From Candidatus Parcubacteria bacterium (GTDB taxonomy: Bacteria; Patescibacteriota; Minisyncoccia; Phycocordibacterales; UBA12088): DNA of 45,711 nt. Below, one piece after another: positions 37,133 through 45,654 of the stretch (position 1 is its first letter; every line of letters starts with the position of its first letter). The notes below the pieces were generated by a model. That model did not search any database. It was not told the DNA's origin and saw only the letters and a list, made by a program, of their open reading frames with translations. The stretch is from contig RFKD01000016.1 in the NCBI GenBank assembly GCA_003694545.1, positions 1-45,711 of the forward strand, in the 5' to 3' direction. Position numbers and translations under genes: made by a program.

Positions 37133-37199
37133 ATGAAAAAAGCCGCGGGCAGAGCCCGCGGCTAGTGGTAGGGAGGAAACGCCTCAAGTCGGGTGTTTC
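37133..37199 (-). ncRNA. Predicted small RNA 4 (copy B, proximal)
   Basis: Minus-strand promoter TTGACA (37229-37234), 17-base spacer, TATCAT (37206-37211). CCTCCCT at 37170-37176, then a perfect 9-bp hairpin (37142-37162) with six T. About 67 bases, the shortest and clearest of the four. Counterpart of small RNA 2. Confidence 0.65.
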
Positions 37200-37344
37200 G
37201 ACACGATGATATACCTTTGTGATAACCTTGTCAAGAGGATCTCGTTTGCCAATATTGACGCTCCAAATCGCGCTCTGTACAGAAACTTTTTGTTGAAAAT
37301 ACGGACTGCTTGCTCCTTGCTTCGTTTAACGGCATTATTGCGCT

Positions 37345-38046
37345 ATGGGGACGCTTGCCCTTGTCGCAACGCCGATAGGCAACTTGGAGGACATCACCTT
37401 GCGCGCCGTGCGGGTATTGCGCGAGGCGGACTTGGTTCTCGCGGAAGACACGCGCCGCGCGCGTGCGCTCCTTTCGGCGCTCAAGATCCCCGCGCCGCGC
37501 CTTGCGCGCGCCGATGAAGCGGCGCTCGCGCGCGGGAGCGCGCAGCGTGAAGCGCTACGCGTGTTACGCGAAGGCGGGTTGGTCGCGTTTTTGACCGACG
37601 CGGGAACCCCGGGCGTTGCCGACCCCGGATGGCGCCTTGTTACAAGCGTTCTCGAAGCGGAACCTGAGGCGCGGCTTGAGGTTGTTCCGGGACCTTCCGC
37701 TTTGACGGCAGCGCTTGTGGCGGCGGATTTTCCCGTTGAGCGGTTTGTCTTTTTTGGCTACCCGCCGCGCAAAAAGGGGAGGGCAGGCTTTCTCGCGGAC
37801 ATCGCGCGCGAAACGAAGCCCGCCGTTTTCTTTGAAAGTTCACACCGCATCGCGCGCACGCTTGCCGAGCTCGCGCGCCTTGCCCCAGAGCGCCACGCCC
37901 TCTGGGCGCGGGAAATAACCAAGGCGCACGAACAATACCTGCGCGGGCCTTTGTGCGCGCTTGCCGAAGCGGTTGAGCGCGATGCTCAGCTCGCGCGCGG
38001 CGAACACACGCTCGTGCTTGCGGCCGCGCCCCCTCGCGCTCGTTAG
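37345..38046 (+). CDS. rsmI: 16S rRNA 2'-O-ribose methyltransferase RsmI
   Basis: Methylates C1402 of 16S rRNA in the decoding centre. 233 residues. L-V-A-T-P-I-G-N-L-E-D-I-T at the N-terminus, V-L-A-E-D-T-R, L-T-D-A-G-T-P-G-V-A-D-P-G, V-P-G-P-S-A-L-T-A-A-L and F-G-Y-P-P-R-K-K are the family motifs; A-R-E-I-T-K-A-H-E closes the second domain. The C-terminal extension of E. coli RsmI (286) is absent. The sequence just before the ATG (C-A-T-T-A-T then six bases) is the same as before the chimeric copy, so both may have the same leaderless start. Confidence 0.93.
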   Translation: MGTLALVATPIGNLEDITLRAVRVLREADLVLAEDTRRARALLSALKIPAPRLARADEAALARGSAQREALRVLREGGLVAFLTDAGTPGVADPGWRLVTSVLEAEPEARLEVVPGPSALTAALVAADFPVERFVFFGYPPRKKGRAGFLADIARETKPAVFFESSHRIARTLAELARLAPERHALWAREITKAHEQYLRGPLCALAEAVERDAQLARGEHTLVLAAAPPRAR

Positions 38047-38053
38047 GCCGCTG

Positions 38054-38062
38054 TGGCATACT
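38054..38062 (+). promoter_or_regulatory. Extended -10 box, leaderless start
   Basis: TGG-CATACT (38054-38062), eight bases before the ATG at 38071. Confidence 0.55.
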
Positions 38063-38070
38063 AAAGCGGT

Positions 38071-38424
38071 ATGCCACTACGAAAATTCAGCACGCTTCTT
38101 TTGCTGTTGGGTTTTGCGGGCATGTTCCTTGCCATTGCGGGCATTCCGCGCGATTGGAAGGACATTGGCTTTCTCCTTGTTGGCGCGAAGACGCTCGCGC
38201 TCGGCATTTGGATTCGCACGCATCTGCCCTCGCGGTCTTCTCGTGAAGCTCGCGCGTCCGCCGGACGACGCGTCCCGCGCAGAGGGCCTTCGCGCGGGCC
38301 ATTTGAGCGAGAGGAAGAATTCCAATCACATCGGAAAGAGGCGGGCTCAGTTGAATCCGCGCCGGAGTCACATAATTCTCGTGAGGCATTTGAGGGTGAC
38401 CACGCGCGCTTACCAAGAGAATGA
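38071..38424 (+). CDS. Small membrane protein with charged tail (117 aa)
   Basis: Two probable membrane helices (about 6-25 and 31-48) and a basic then acidic, disordered C-terminal tail. No family recognised. It ends just before the DUF4015 gene, whose purine-rich GAGGAA overlaps this gene's TGA stop, so the two are probably translated together. GC-rich and similar in codon use to its neighbours. Confidence 0.65.
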   Translation: MPLRKFSTLLLLLGFAGMFLAIAGIPRDWKDIGFLLVGAKTLALGIWIRTHLPSRSSREARASAGRRVPRRGPSRGPFEREEEFQSHRKEAGSVESAPESHNSREAFEGDHARLPRE

Positions 38425-38430
38425 GGAAGT

Positions 38431-39834
38431 ATGGCGCGCCCCCACAAACCGCACGCCGCGCGAAGGAGAGCCGTACGCGCCGCGACGCTTTCAGCATTAA
38501 CCGTTGCCGTGGCGGGAGGGTTGTTGTGGGCGGCAACGGTGTTTTCCGGGGTAACCTACCGCGCCGCGCCGCCAAGCGCTGCGCAAACAGCTGTAGCCAC
38601 TGAAGCGGCGGCAAGCACACAAACGGCAAGGGCCGATGGGGAGCAGGAAGCCGCGCAATCCGCCGACTCTCAAGAAAAAGCCGCAGCACCGCCCGCGCTG
38701 TATCTGCCCACCCCCGAGCCGGTGCGCGCGGTTTATATGAGTCAGTGCGTCGTAGGAACGCCGTCGTTGCGCGAGAAGCTTGTGCGCCTCATTGAGGAGA
38801 CCGAGCTCAACGCTGTGGTGATTGATGTGAAGGACTACACAGGAACGATTGGCTTTCCCACCAGTCACCCTCTCTTGCGCGACGCGGCAATGCAGCACTG
38901 CGGCGCGCGCGATATGCGCGAGTTCGTGCGCCGCCTCAACGAAAAGGGTATTTATACCATTGCGCGCATTACCGTCTTTCAAGATCCGTGGTACGCCCTG
39001 CGCCACCCCGACGAGGCGATTCAGCACAAAAGCTTGCCCGGAGAGGTGTGGCGCGACAAGAAGGGTTTGTCGTTTGTTGATGTTTCCGCGCGGCCGTTTT
39101 GGGATTACATCCTCGCGCTCGCGCGGGAAGCGCGCGCCGTTGGGTTTGACGAGCTGAATTTTGATTACATTCGCTTTCCGTCTGACGGCGATATGGAAAG
39201 CGTTGCGTTTCCTTGGACAAAAGACACACCCAAACCGGAAGCCCTTGAGCGCTTTTTTGCCTTTTTGCACCAAGAACTACGCGAACGCGACCATATCCCC
39301 ATTTCTGCCGACTTGTTTGGTATGACCACGACAGTGCATCACGACCTCAACATCGGGCAGGTTTTGGAGCGCGCCGCGCCGTACTTTGATTTTATCGCGC
39401 CAATGGTCTATCCTTCGCACTATCCCCCCGGCTATCTCGGCCTTGCCAACTCCAACAGCGATCCGTACCGCGTTGTCTTTAATGATCTTTCCGAGGCAGC
39501 GCGCCGCCTTGAGGCAACCACAACACCCATCCGCACCTTGCGCAACGAGTCGCCCAAGATGCGCCTTGAAGTCATCCCTGCCTCGTCCTCCACGCCAACC
39601 ACGACGCGCGAAGTCTTCACGGGCCTCTATCAAAAGTCTGCCTATCCCCGCACCCTGCTGCGGCCGTGGCTGCAGGATTTTGATTACGGGGGCAACTACG
39701 GACCTAAGGAGGTGCGTGCGCAAATACAAGCGGTGTATGACGTGGGGCTGACCTCTTGGATGCTCTGGTCGCCGTCGAATCGTTACACGAGTGAAGCGCT
39801 TGAGCATTCTGGTGCGCAAGCGCCGGGAGGGTAG
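38431..39834 (+). CDS. DUF4015 putative glycoside hydrolase, membrane-anchored
   Basis: 467 residues: basic N-terminus, one membrane helix (about 18-40), an Ala/Thr/Gln-rich linker to about 90, then the DUF4015 domain. Visible parts of its TIM barrel: V-R-A-V-Y-M-S, V-V-I-D-V-K-D-Y-T-G, F-D-E-L-N-F-D-Y-I-R-F-P-S-D-G, I-S-A-D-L-F-G-M and F-I-A-P-M-V-Y-P-S-H-Y. The Asp residues at the strand ends are the likely active site. The family is predicted to cut or bind cell-surface polysaccharide; no substrate is proven to my knowledge. A strong hairpin follows the stop. Confidence 0.88.
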   Translation: MARPHKPHAARRRAVRAATLSALTVAVAGGLLWAATVFSGVTYRAAPPSAAQTAVATEAAASTQTARADGEQEAAQSADSQEKAAAPPALYLPTPEPVRAVYMSQCVVGTPSLREKLVRLIEETELNAVVIDVKDYTGTIGFPTSHPLLRDAAMQHCGARDMREFVRRLNEKGIYTIARITVFQDPWYALRHPDEAIQHKSLPGEVWRDKKGLSFVDVSARPFWDYILALAREARAVGFDELNFDYIRFPSDGDMESVAFPWTKDTPKPEALERFFAFLHQELRERDHIPISADLFGMTTTVHHDLNIGQVLERAAPYFDFIAPMVYPSHYPPGYLGLANSNSDPYRVVFNDLSEAARRLEATTTPIRTLRNESPKMRLEVIPASSSTPTTTREVFTGLYQKSAYPRTLLRPWLQDFDYGGNYGPKEVRAQIQAVYDVGLTSWMLWSPSNRYTSEALEHSGAQAPGG

Positions 39835-39836
39835 CG

Positions 39837-39873
39837 GCCACCTTGCGCCGCGCGAAGCACGGCGCAAGGTGGC
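39837..39873 (+). terminator. 14-bp hairpin without U-tract
   Basis: Perfect stem 39837-39850 with 39860-39873, nine-base loop, directly between the DUF4015 stop and the -10 box of the next gene. The stem contains the whole upstream part of that promoter. Confidence 0.6.
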
Positions 39874-39875
39874 TG

Positions 39876-39884
39876 TGCTACACT
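39876..39884 (+). promoter_or_regulatory. Extended -10 box, leaderless start
   Basis: TGC-TACACT (39876-39884), nine bases before the ATG at 39894; the same box is used by tRNA-Ile. Confidence 0.6.
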
Positions 39885-39893
39885 ATCTGATGT

Positions 39894-41804
39894 ATGCCCC
39901 ACGAGCCGCGCTGGGAGGAAAACCCCGATTCGGTGGTGCTCATTGGCGAAACAACCGCCCGCGCGGCAGCGACACTCTTCGGGATCAAAGCCAAAGACCG
40001 CTTGCGCCACCTTTACGCCATTGGAAAAACCGGCATGGGTAAGTCAACCCTGTTGGAGAACCTTGCCATTCAAGACATTCGGCGAGGGGCGGGAATTACC
40101 TTTGTTGATCCGCATGGATCCTCCGCTGAGCACTTGTTGGATTTCATTCCCAAGGAGCGCGTGCGCGATGTTATCTACTTTGCGCCGTTTGACCTCGCCC
40201 ATCCCATCGCGTTCAATGTGCTGGAAAAGGTGGATCCCGACAAGCGGCACCTCATTGTTTCAAGCCTAATGGCGACCTTTGAAAAAATTTGGGTGGACGC
40301 GTGGTCTGCCCGTATGGCGTACATCCTCCAAAATACCCTGAGCGCCCTGTTAGAGTATCCGGGCGCGACGCTCTTGGGAGTCAATCGAATGTATGTCGAC
40401 AGTGAGTTTCGCAAGCATGTGGTGGAGCATATTACCGACCCCGCCGTCAAATCGTTTTGGAAAGACGAATACACGAAATACACCGACCGCTACGCTGCTG
40501 AAGCAACGCCGGCCATTCAAAACAAAATCGGCCAATTTGCTTCTAACGCGATGATCCGCAACATCGTCGGGCAGGAGCACACCTCCTTTGACTTGCGGCG
40601 CGTGATGGATGAGCGCAAAATTCTCATTGTCAACCTTTCCAAAGGGAGAATTGGAGAAGACAACGCGCGCCTTTTGGGCGCGATGTTGGTGACGAAGCTC
40701 TATCTGGCGGCAATGTCGCGCGCGGACACTTCGCCTCAGGAACTCGCGGCGCTTCCGCCGCACTATTTGTATGTTGACGAATTTCAATCGTTCGCCAACC
40801 GAACCTTTGCCGACATTCTCTCGGAAGCTCGCAAGTTTAAGCTCGCGCTCACGATAGCCCACCAATACATTGAACAAATGGAAGAAGAAATCCGCGCCGG
40901 CGTTTTTGGTAATGTCGGGACGATGATAACCTTCCGCGTCGGCGCGTACGACGCGGAAGTGCTTGAGCGCGAGTTTGGCCCCAAAATCACCGCCCAAGAC
41001 CTCGTCAACCTCGGCTTCGCGGAAATTTACATTCGCCTCATGGTGGACGGCATTACCTTACAACCTTTTTCCGCGCGGACGCTCCCGCCCTTCCCGCGGC
41101 CGCAAGAGAGCTACCGCGCGATGGCGCTTGCCGCGTCGCGCGCGCAGTGGTCGCGCGACCGCAAAGCTGTGGAAGAAGAAGTCTTGCGCTGGCACGTGCC
41201 GGTCGTGTCGGAAGCGACACAACTCAAGCGCGAACGCAAAGAGCTGCGCCGCCAACAGCGATTAAGCGACAATCAACAAAATGGTGCAACGCAAGGAAAA
41301 GGTGCGCGAACTGCCACGCAAAAAGAGAGCGCTTCTCAACCAAACGCCGAGGGCAAGCAGGAGGCGCAACCGTTTGATGACCTTGGCAGCGCGAATGCTT
41401 CTGGAGCCCAAGCACGGGCTGGCGCCTCACGCGATGCGCAATTCGCTTCCTCGTGGCAGTTGGGCGATATTCTTGCCGCCGTGCTTGCGCAAGAAGCGCA
41501 AAAAGGAAAAGAATCGCACGATCGTGCGGCCAGCGTGGACGAGAGGCACAAGCAGGAGGCTAAGGTAGAGAATGAAACACTGCGCGAGCTTCTCCTGCGT
41601 CTGCACCGTATAGAAACAAAGCTTGGGCAAGCGATCCCTTCGCGCAAGCAAGGAGGGAAGCAAGGCGGTGGGAAAGGGGAGCAGGGCGAGCAGGCCCCAC
41701 CGCAGGATCTTCAGCGCCTCCTTGCCGTGGAAGAAGACGCGGCGTCTGAACGCGATGCCAAATCTTATGCAGAGAATAAGCGTAGCGAGAAAGAGGCTTC
41801 CTAG
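39894..41804 (+). CDS. TraD/VirD4-like type IV secretion ATPase
   Basis: 636 residues. Walker A G-K-T-G-M-G-K-S-T (44-52), V-D-P-H-G, Walker B H-Y-L-Y-V-D-E-F-Q-S-F, and the later arginine/Gln motif A-H-Q-Y-I-E-Q place it with the TraG/TraD coupling ATPases. No membrane helices. The last 220 residues are Gln/Lys/Glu-rich and probably disordered or coiled coil. This gene is widespread in CPR chromosomes beside surface genes and need not mean a conjugative element; none of the other conjugation genes is here. Its 3' end overlaps the lamin-tail protein gene by 50 bases. Confidence 0.88.
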   Translation: MPHEPRWEENPDSVVLIGETTARAAATLFGIKAKDRLRHLYAIGKTGMGKSTLLENLAIQDIRRGAGITFVDPHGSSAEHLLDFIPKERVRDVIYFAPFDLAHPIAFNVLEKVDPDKRHLIVSSLMATFEKIWVDAWSARMAYILQNTLSALLEYPGATLLGVNRMYVDSEFRKHVVEHITDPAVKSFWKDEYTKYTDRYAAEATPAIQNKIGQFASNAMIRNIVGQEHTSFDLRRVMDERKILIVNLSKGRIGEDNARLLGAMLVTKLYLAAMSRADTSPQELAALPPHYLYVDEFQSFANRTFADILSEARKFKLALTIAHQYIEQMEEEIRAGVFGNVGTMITFRVGAYDAEVLEREFGPKITAQDLVNLGFAEIYIRLMVDGITLQPFSARTLPPFPRPQESYRAMALAASRAQWSRDRKAVEEEVLRWHVPVVSEATQLKRERKELRRQQRLSDNQQNGATQGKGARTATQKESASQPNAEGKQEAQPFDDLGSANASGAQARAGASRDAQFASSWQLGDILAAVLAQEAQKGKESHDRAASVDERHKQEAKVENETLRELLLRLHRIETKLGQAIPSRKQGGKQGGGKGEQGEQAPPQDLQRLLAVEEDAASERDAKSYAENKRSEKEAS

Positions 41805-43467
41805 CGTTGGCGGTTTGTCGGCTCTCGTGCTTGTTGGGTTGGTTGTTCCATCATTGGCGCGGTCGGCCGTGTGGATAAGCGAAGTCGCGTGGATGGGGGA
41901 TGCCGAGTCGCCCAACCATGAGTGGATTGAAATCACCAATGACGCCGACGCGCCCGTGGATCTCACTGGCTGGACGCTGTCCGCGCGCGATGGCTCTCCG
42001 TCTCTTTCGCTTGCCGGGTCGCTCGCACCAAAAGAAGTTGTTGTTTTCGAGCGTACTTCCGACGCTTCCGCCCCCCAAGCCGCGGCGTTTGCGATTTACA
42101 CGGGCGCGCTTTCCAACCAAGGGGAAGTTCTCGAACTGCGCGATGCATCGGAGGTGGTGGTTGATGTGGTTGACGGATCAGACGGCTGGGCGATAGGCGG
42201 CAACAACGAAACGAAAGAAACACTCCAGCGTTCGGCGAAAGGCAGCGCGTGGTTTACCGCCGCGGCAACACCCGGCCATCTTTCCTCTGCTTCTTCCGGC
42301 GAAACATCCACAAACCAGAACACAAACCAGAACGAGGGAGCACTTCAACACGCTTCTCAAACTTCCAATGGCGCCGCGAACTTGTCTTCCCGCCCGGGAA
42401 GCTACGCGCCGCAAGACGCACCTTTGGAAGATCCTCTGCCGTGGATCGTGCGTATTGAGCGCGATCCCGTCGCTCCGGTTGCCGGCGCGCCCGTGCGGTT
42501 TTTCTCGCGGTTGTGGGTAAAAGACAGGGGAAAACTGCTTGAGGAGGGCTATTGGGCGCTTTGGAACTTTGGCGACGGAATCAGCGAGCGGGCGCTCCAC
42601 GCCACCCATACCTACCACTACCCAGGCACCTACATGATCACGCTCACCGTGGGCCGCGACGGGTCTTCCGCGACCATCACGGCGCGCAGTACCCTGCGTG
42701 TGCAAGAGGCGCGCGTTGTTGTGGCGGAAGCAAATCCACAATGGATCACGCTTGCTAACGAAGGCGGTGACGATGTTGATATTGGAGGCTGGCAGATTGT
42801 CGGCAAGGGCGCGCGTTTTGTTTTTCCCCAAGGATCGATGCTAGCCGCCCGATCGAGCGTGCGCTTTGCGAGCGATGTGATGCAAATCGCTCCGCGCGGG
42901 CGCGAGGAAATCGCCCTGCTTTATCCCAACGGAAAACCCGTCACGGTTGAAAATGCCGAGGTTTCGCAAGAAGCGGGGAAAGAAACATCGCCTCCTTCCG
43001 CCTCCTTCGGCGGCGCCGCTACAGCAGGAAGTGCAATCCCCAGCGCGGCAAGCGGCCCTTCCCAACAATCAACCTCGCCAACACAAACATCGCGCAACGC
43101 AAGCGCGCGTCCCTCTGGGATAATCAAGCAAGACACGGCTTCCGCGCAGTCAGTGCCAAAAGAAGTGGAAGCCGCACAGCACGATCCAGCTTCCACAACC
43201 GTCAGCCGTGTCCAACTTACCGCCTCCGCGGAAGGGGCGCTCCTGCCGGCCGGCTACGCGACGCTCGCCCTGCTTGCGGTGGGTGGTGCGGCGCTCGCGT
43301 GGTTTTTTGGAGGCCTGCTTTCTTATGAACACGGCACAGAAGACGCGGGCGCCGCTTCTCCTCATCCTTTCGCAAGTGCGCCGCCCAATAACGACAATGG
43401 AAAGAGTAACAATATTGGGTCCACTTCAGCGCGCGAAATAGCAAGCCGCTACACGCTTTTTCCGTAA
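41755..43467 (+). CDS. Surface protein with lamin-tail and PKD domains
   Basis: 570 residues: signal peptide (about 14-38), lamin-tail domain with W-I-S-E-V-A-W-M-G and N-H-E-W-I-E-I-T-N, a Ser/Asn linker, PKD domain with W-N-F-G-D-G and H-T-Y-H-Y-P-G-T-Y, a second short lamin-tail-like domain (W-I-T-L-A-N-E-G-G), a long Ser/Thr/Gln linker, and a C-terminal membrane helix. It is thus held in the membrane with adhesive domains outside. The start may also be ATG 41767. Probably translated by coupling with the ATPase gene it overlaps. Confidence 0.85.
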   Translation: MPNLMQRISVARKRLPSVGGLSALVLVGLVVPSLARSAVWISEVAWMGDAESPNHEWIEITNDADAPVDLTGWTLSARDGSPSLSLAGSLAPKEVVVFERTSDASAPQAAAFAIYTGALSNQGEVLELRDASEVVVDVVDGSDGWAIGGNNETKETLQRSAKGSAWFTAAATPGHLSSASSGETSTNQNTNQNEGALQHASQTSNGAANLSSRPGSYAPQDAPLEDPLPWIVRIERDPVAPVAGAPVRFFSRLWVKDRGKLLEEGYWALWNFGDGISERALHATHTYHYPGTYMITLTVGRDGSSATITARSTLRVQEARVVVAEANPQWITLANEGGDDVDIGGWQIVGKGARFVFPQGSMLAARSSVRFASDVMQIAPRGREEIALLYPNGKPVTVENAEVSQEAGKETSPPSASFGGAATAGSAIPSAASGPSQQSTSPTQTSRNASARPSGIIKQDTASAQSVPKEVEAAQHDPASTTVSRVQLTASAEGALLPAGYATLALLAVGGAALAWFFGGLLSYEHGTEDAGAASPHPFASAPPNNDNGKSNNIGSTSAREIASRYTLFP

Positions 43468-43471
43468 CCTG

Positions 43472-43480
43472 TGCTAGGAT
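43472..43480 (+). promoter_or_regulatory. Extended -10 box, leaderless start
   Basis: TGC-TAGGAT (43472-43480), six bases before the ATG at 43487. Confidence 0.6.
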
Positions 43481-43486
43481 CGCCGT

Positions 43487-44431
43487 ATGACGCACCAATC
43501 GGCCGACGCCTTCCAACCTTCCTCTCCGGAAAGAGACGAGCCGCAACTGGCGGTTGTCACGGGCGGCGCGGGCTTTATTGGTTCGCACCTCATCAAGCGT
43601 CTGCTTGCCGAAGGTTGGCGCGTTATTTCGCTCGATAACTATTTCACCGGATCCGAAGAAAATCATCAACCGGGCGCCGAATACCGCCGCGGTCACACGA
43701 AAGACATCGCCAAACACATTCCCGAAATACCTCATATTATTTTTCATTTAGGTGAGTACGCGCGGGTCACGCCCTCCCTTGAGGAACCGTATCTCGTGTG
43801 GGAACACAACCTTACGGGGAGCGCGGCGGTTTTGGAGTGGGCACGCACGCGTTCACCGGCGCCTTTTGTGGTGTACGCCGCGTCTTCCACGAAATTTGCG
43901 CAGGGGGAGGAGGGGCGCTTTCTCACACCCTACACTTTTGCTAAAACAACGGTTGCCGACCTCGTTCAGGCGTATCAAAAATGGTTCAACCTTTCGGTTG
44001 CTGTTGTGTATTTCTACAATGTCTACGGGCCGGGCGAACCGGCAGACGAGCGTGGGACGCTGATCGCGCGATTGCTTGCGGCTCGGCGTGCTGGTAAACC
44101 ACTGCCGCTGCGCAAACCGGGGACGCAGCGGCGCCACTTTACCCATGTTGAAGACATCGTAGTCGGTCTTCTTACTATTGCTCACCAAAAGGCGGAAGGA
44201 GAATTTTCGCTTGGCGCTCCTTACGATGAGTACTCCATAGAAGAAATAGCTCGGATGATAGGAGGTCCTATTGTGTGGCTGGATCCTCTCCCTGGGGATC
44301 GTTCTTCCTCGCACCTTGACATATCGGCCGCGCAAGCACTCGGGTGGCAACCGCGGCAACATCTTGCTGACTATATCGCGCAAGAACTTCGCGCGATGGA
44401 ACAAGAAGCCCAACTATGCGTTGGTGGATGA
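43487..44431 (+). CDS. NAD-dependent nucleotide-sugar epimerase/dehydratase
   Basis: 314 residues, extended SDR: T-G-G-A-G-F-I-G (25-32), A-A-S-S-T-K-F before the active site, Y-T-F-A-K with the catalytic Tyr and Lys, Y-F-Y-N-V-Y-G-P-G and R-R-H-F-T-H-V-E-D-I. This is the UDP-glucose 4-epimerase / dTDP-glucose dehydratase type; the usual Thr/Ser-rich catalytic loop is kept. Product and substrate cannot be fixed. The next gene starts at its stop (ATGA). Confidence 0.9.
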   Translation: MTHQSADAFQPSSPERDEPQLAVVTGGAGFIGSHLIKRLLAEGWRVISLDNYFTGSEENHQPGAEYRRGHTKDIAKHIPEIPHIIFHLGEYARVTPSLEEPYLVWEHNLTGSAAVLEWARTRSPAPFVVYAASSTKFAQGEEGRFLTPYTFAKTTVADLVQAYQKWFNLSVAVVYFYNVYGPGEPADERGTLIARLLAARRAGKPLPLRKPGTQRRHFTHVEDIVVGLLTIAHQKAEGEFSLGAPYDEYSIEEIARMIGGPIVWLDPLPGDRSSSHLDISAAQALGWQPRQHLADYIAQELRAMEQEAQLCVGG

Positions 44432-45654
44432 CAGGACAACTTTCTGCTTCTGGCGCAACGGGGGAATTACCGCACATTCTCGTGTTTTCGCTCGCGTATC
44501 GTCCTGTGGCTAGTGGAGCGGAAATAGCGCTTGAGGAGACAACATCGCGCATCCCTGACATACGCTTTACTATCATCACCCGCCTTTTTGAACCCAACGC
44601 GCCGCGTGAGGAGACGATCGGGAATGTGCGCGTGGTGCGCGTGGGCTTTGGTAACGCGTACATTTCTAAAATGTTGTTTGTCCTGTTGGCGGCTTTGAAG
44701 GCGCGCGCTCTCGCGCGGCGCGAGCGAGTTGATGGAATGTGGGCGCTGATGACCTATATGCTGTGGCCAACGGTGCTTGCATATTGGCTGGGGGTGCGCG
44801 TGCCGTGGGTGGTGTCGCTGCAGGATGGAGATCCGTATGAAAAAGTGTTTGAGCGGTGGTTTGTGCGTCCTTTCGTGTGGATCTTGGATTACGGTTTTCG
44901 CCGGGCATGCGTGGCACACGCGATTTCCCGCGCGCTTGCCGAATGGCCGAGCAAACGAGGTTCGCATGTGTCGGTTGTGGTGATTCCGAACGCGGTAGAT
45001 GAAGCGCAGTGGCGTCACGAGCCCACTCAAGACGACGCGCGCGCACTGCGCCGCAAACTCGGGTTGGCAGAAGACGATTGCGTCCTCTTTAACGCCGCGC
45101 GCCTTGTGTACCAGAAAGGGCACGACACGGTGATTCGCGCGCTCACGCGTCTGCCAGAAAGGGTAAAGTATGTCATTGCCGGGGAAGGGGCGGATCGCGA
45201 AAAGTTGGAGGCCCTCGCTAAAGAATTTGGCGTCGCGCATCGTGTTATTTTTCTCGGCGTCTTGCCGCGCGAAGAAGTGCCCCGCTATCGCAACCCCCAC
45301 TTCGCGCAAGTGTTCATCGGACTTTCTCGTTCGGAAGGGTTGGGTAATTCCTTCCTCTCGGCAATGGCCGGGAGGGTGCCGGTCGTAGCGACGCATGTGG
45401 GAGGTCTTGCGGATTTCGTGTTTGACGAAAAGCGCAACCCCGACCAAAAACCAACCGCGTGGGTTGTTGATCCGGACGACTCTGAAGGGGCCGCCGCGGC
45501 CGTGCGCGCCATTATGGAAAACCCCGAGAAAGCCCGCGCCGTTGCCGAAAACGCGCGGAAGTTCGTGGAAGAGAACTTCCGTTGGGACGTGGTTGCCAAG
45601 CGGGTGCGCGCACAAGTGCTCGAACCGGTGGTGGCGGGCAAGTGTGAAGTGTGA
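44428..45654 (+). CDS. GT4-type glycosyltransferase
   Basis: 408 residues from ATG 44428, which overlaps the epimerase stop as ATGA; ATG 44416 would add four residues. GT-B fold: H-I-L-V-F-S-L-A-Y-R-P at the N-terminus, S-L-Q-D-G-D-P-Y, I-P-N-A-V-D, A-A-R-L-V-Y-Q-K-G, I-A-G-E-G-A-D, S-R-S-E-G-L-G-N-S-F-L-S-A-M-A-G with the donor-site E-x7 pattern. Uses a nucleotide sugar, probably the one made by the epimerase. The 57 bases after it hold no gene. Confidence 0.9.
   Translation: MTGQLSASGATGELPHILVFSLAYRPVASGAEIALEETTSRIPDIRFTIITRLFEPNAPREETIGNVRVVRVGFGNAYISKMLFVLLAALKARALARRERVDGMWALMTYMLWPTVLAYWLGVRVPWVVSLQDGDPYEKVFERWFVRPFVWILDYGFRRACVAHAISRALAEWPSKRGSHVSVVVIPNAVDEAQWRHEPTQDDARALRRKLGLAEDDCVLFNAARLVYQKGHDTVIRALTRLPERVKYVIAGEGADREKLEALAKEFGVAHRVIFLGVLPREEVPRYRNPHFAQVFIGLSRSEGLGNSFLSAMAGRVPVVATHVGGLADFVFDEKRNPDQKPTAWVVDPDDSEGAAAAVRAIMENPEKARAVAENARKFVEENFRWDVVAKRVRAQVLEPVVAGKCEV

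Larger units (their letters stand above)
36741..37496. repeat. Tandem duplication, copy B
   Basis: About 755 bases: murC 3' end (in the chimera), intergenic region with two predicted small RNAs, and the 5' part of the intact rsmI. The intergenic parts of A and B differ a lot outside promoters, terminators and the TAGGGAGGAAACGCCTCAAG block, so the event is not recent. Confidence 0.85.

Noticed and set aside
36121..37162. The four intergenic hairpins as terminators of murC and the chimera on the plus strand
   Set aside because: The A-runs precede the hairpins on the plus strand, so the T-runs are on the minus strand; the matching minus-strand promoters fit small RNAs better.
39894..41804. Integrated conjugative element
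   Set aside because: Only the coupling-type ATPase is present; no relaxase, integrase, attachment repeats or other transfer genes are seen.
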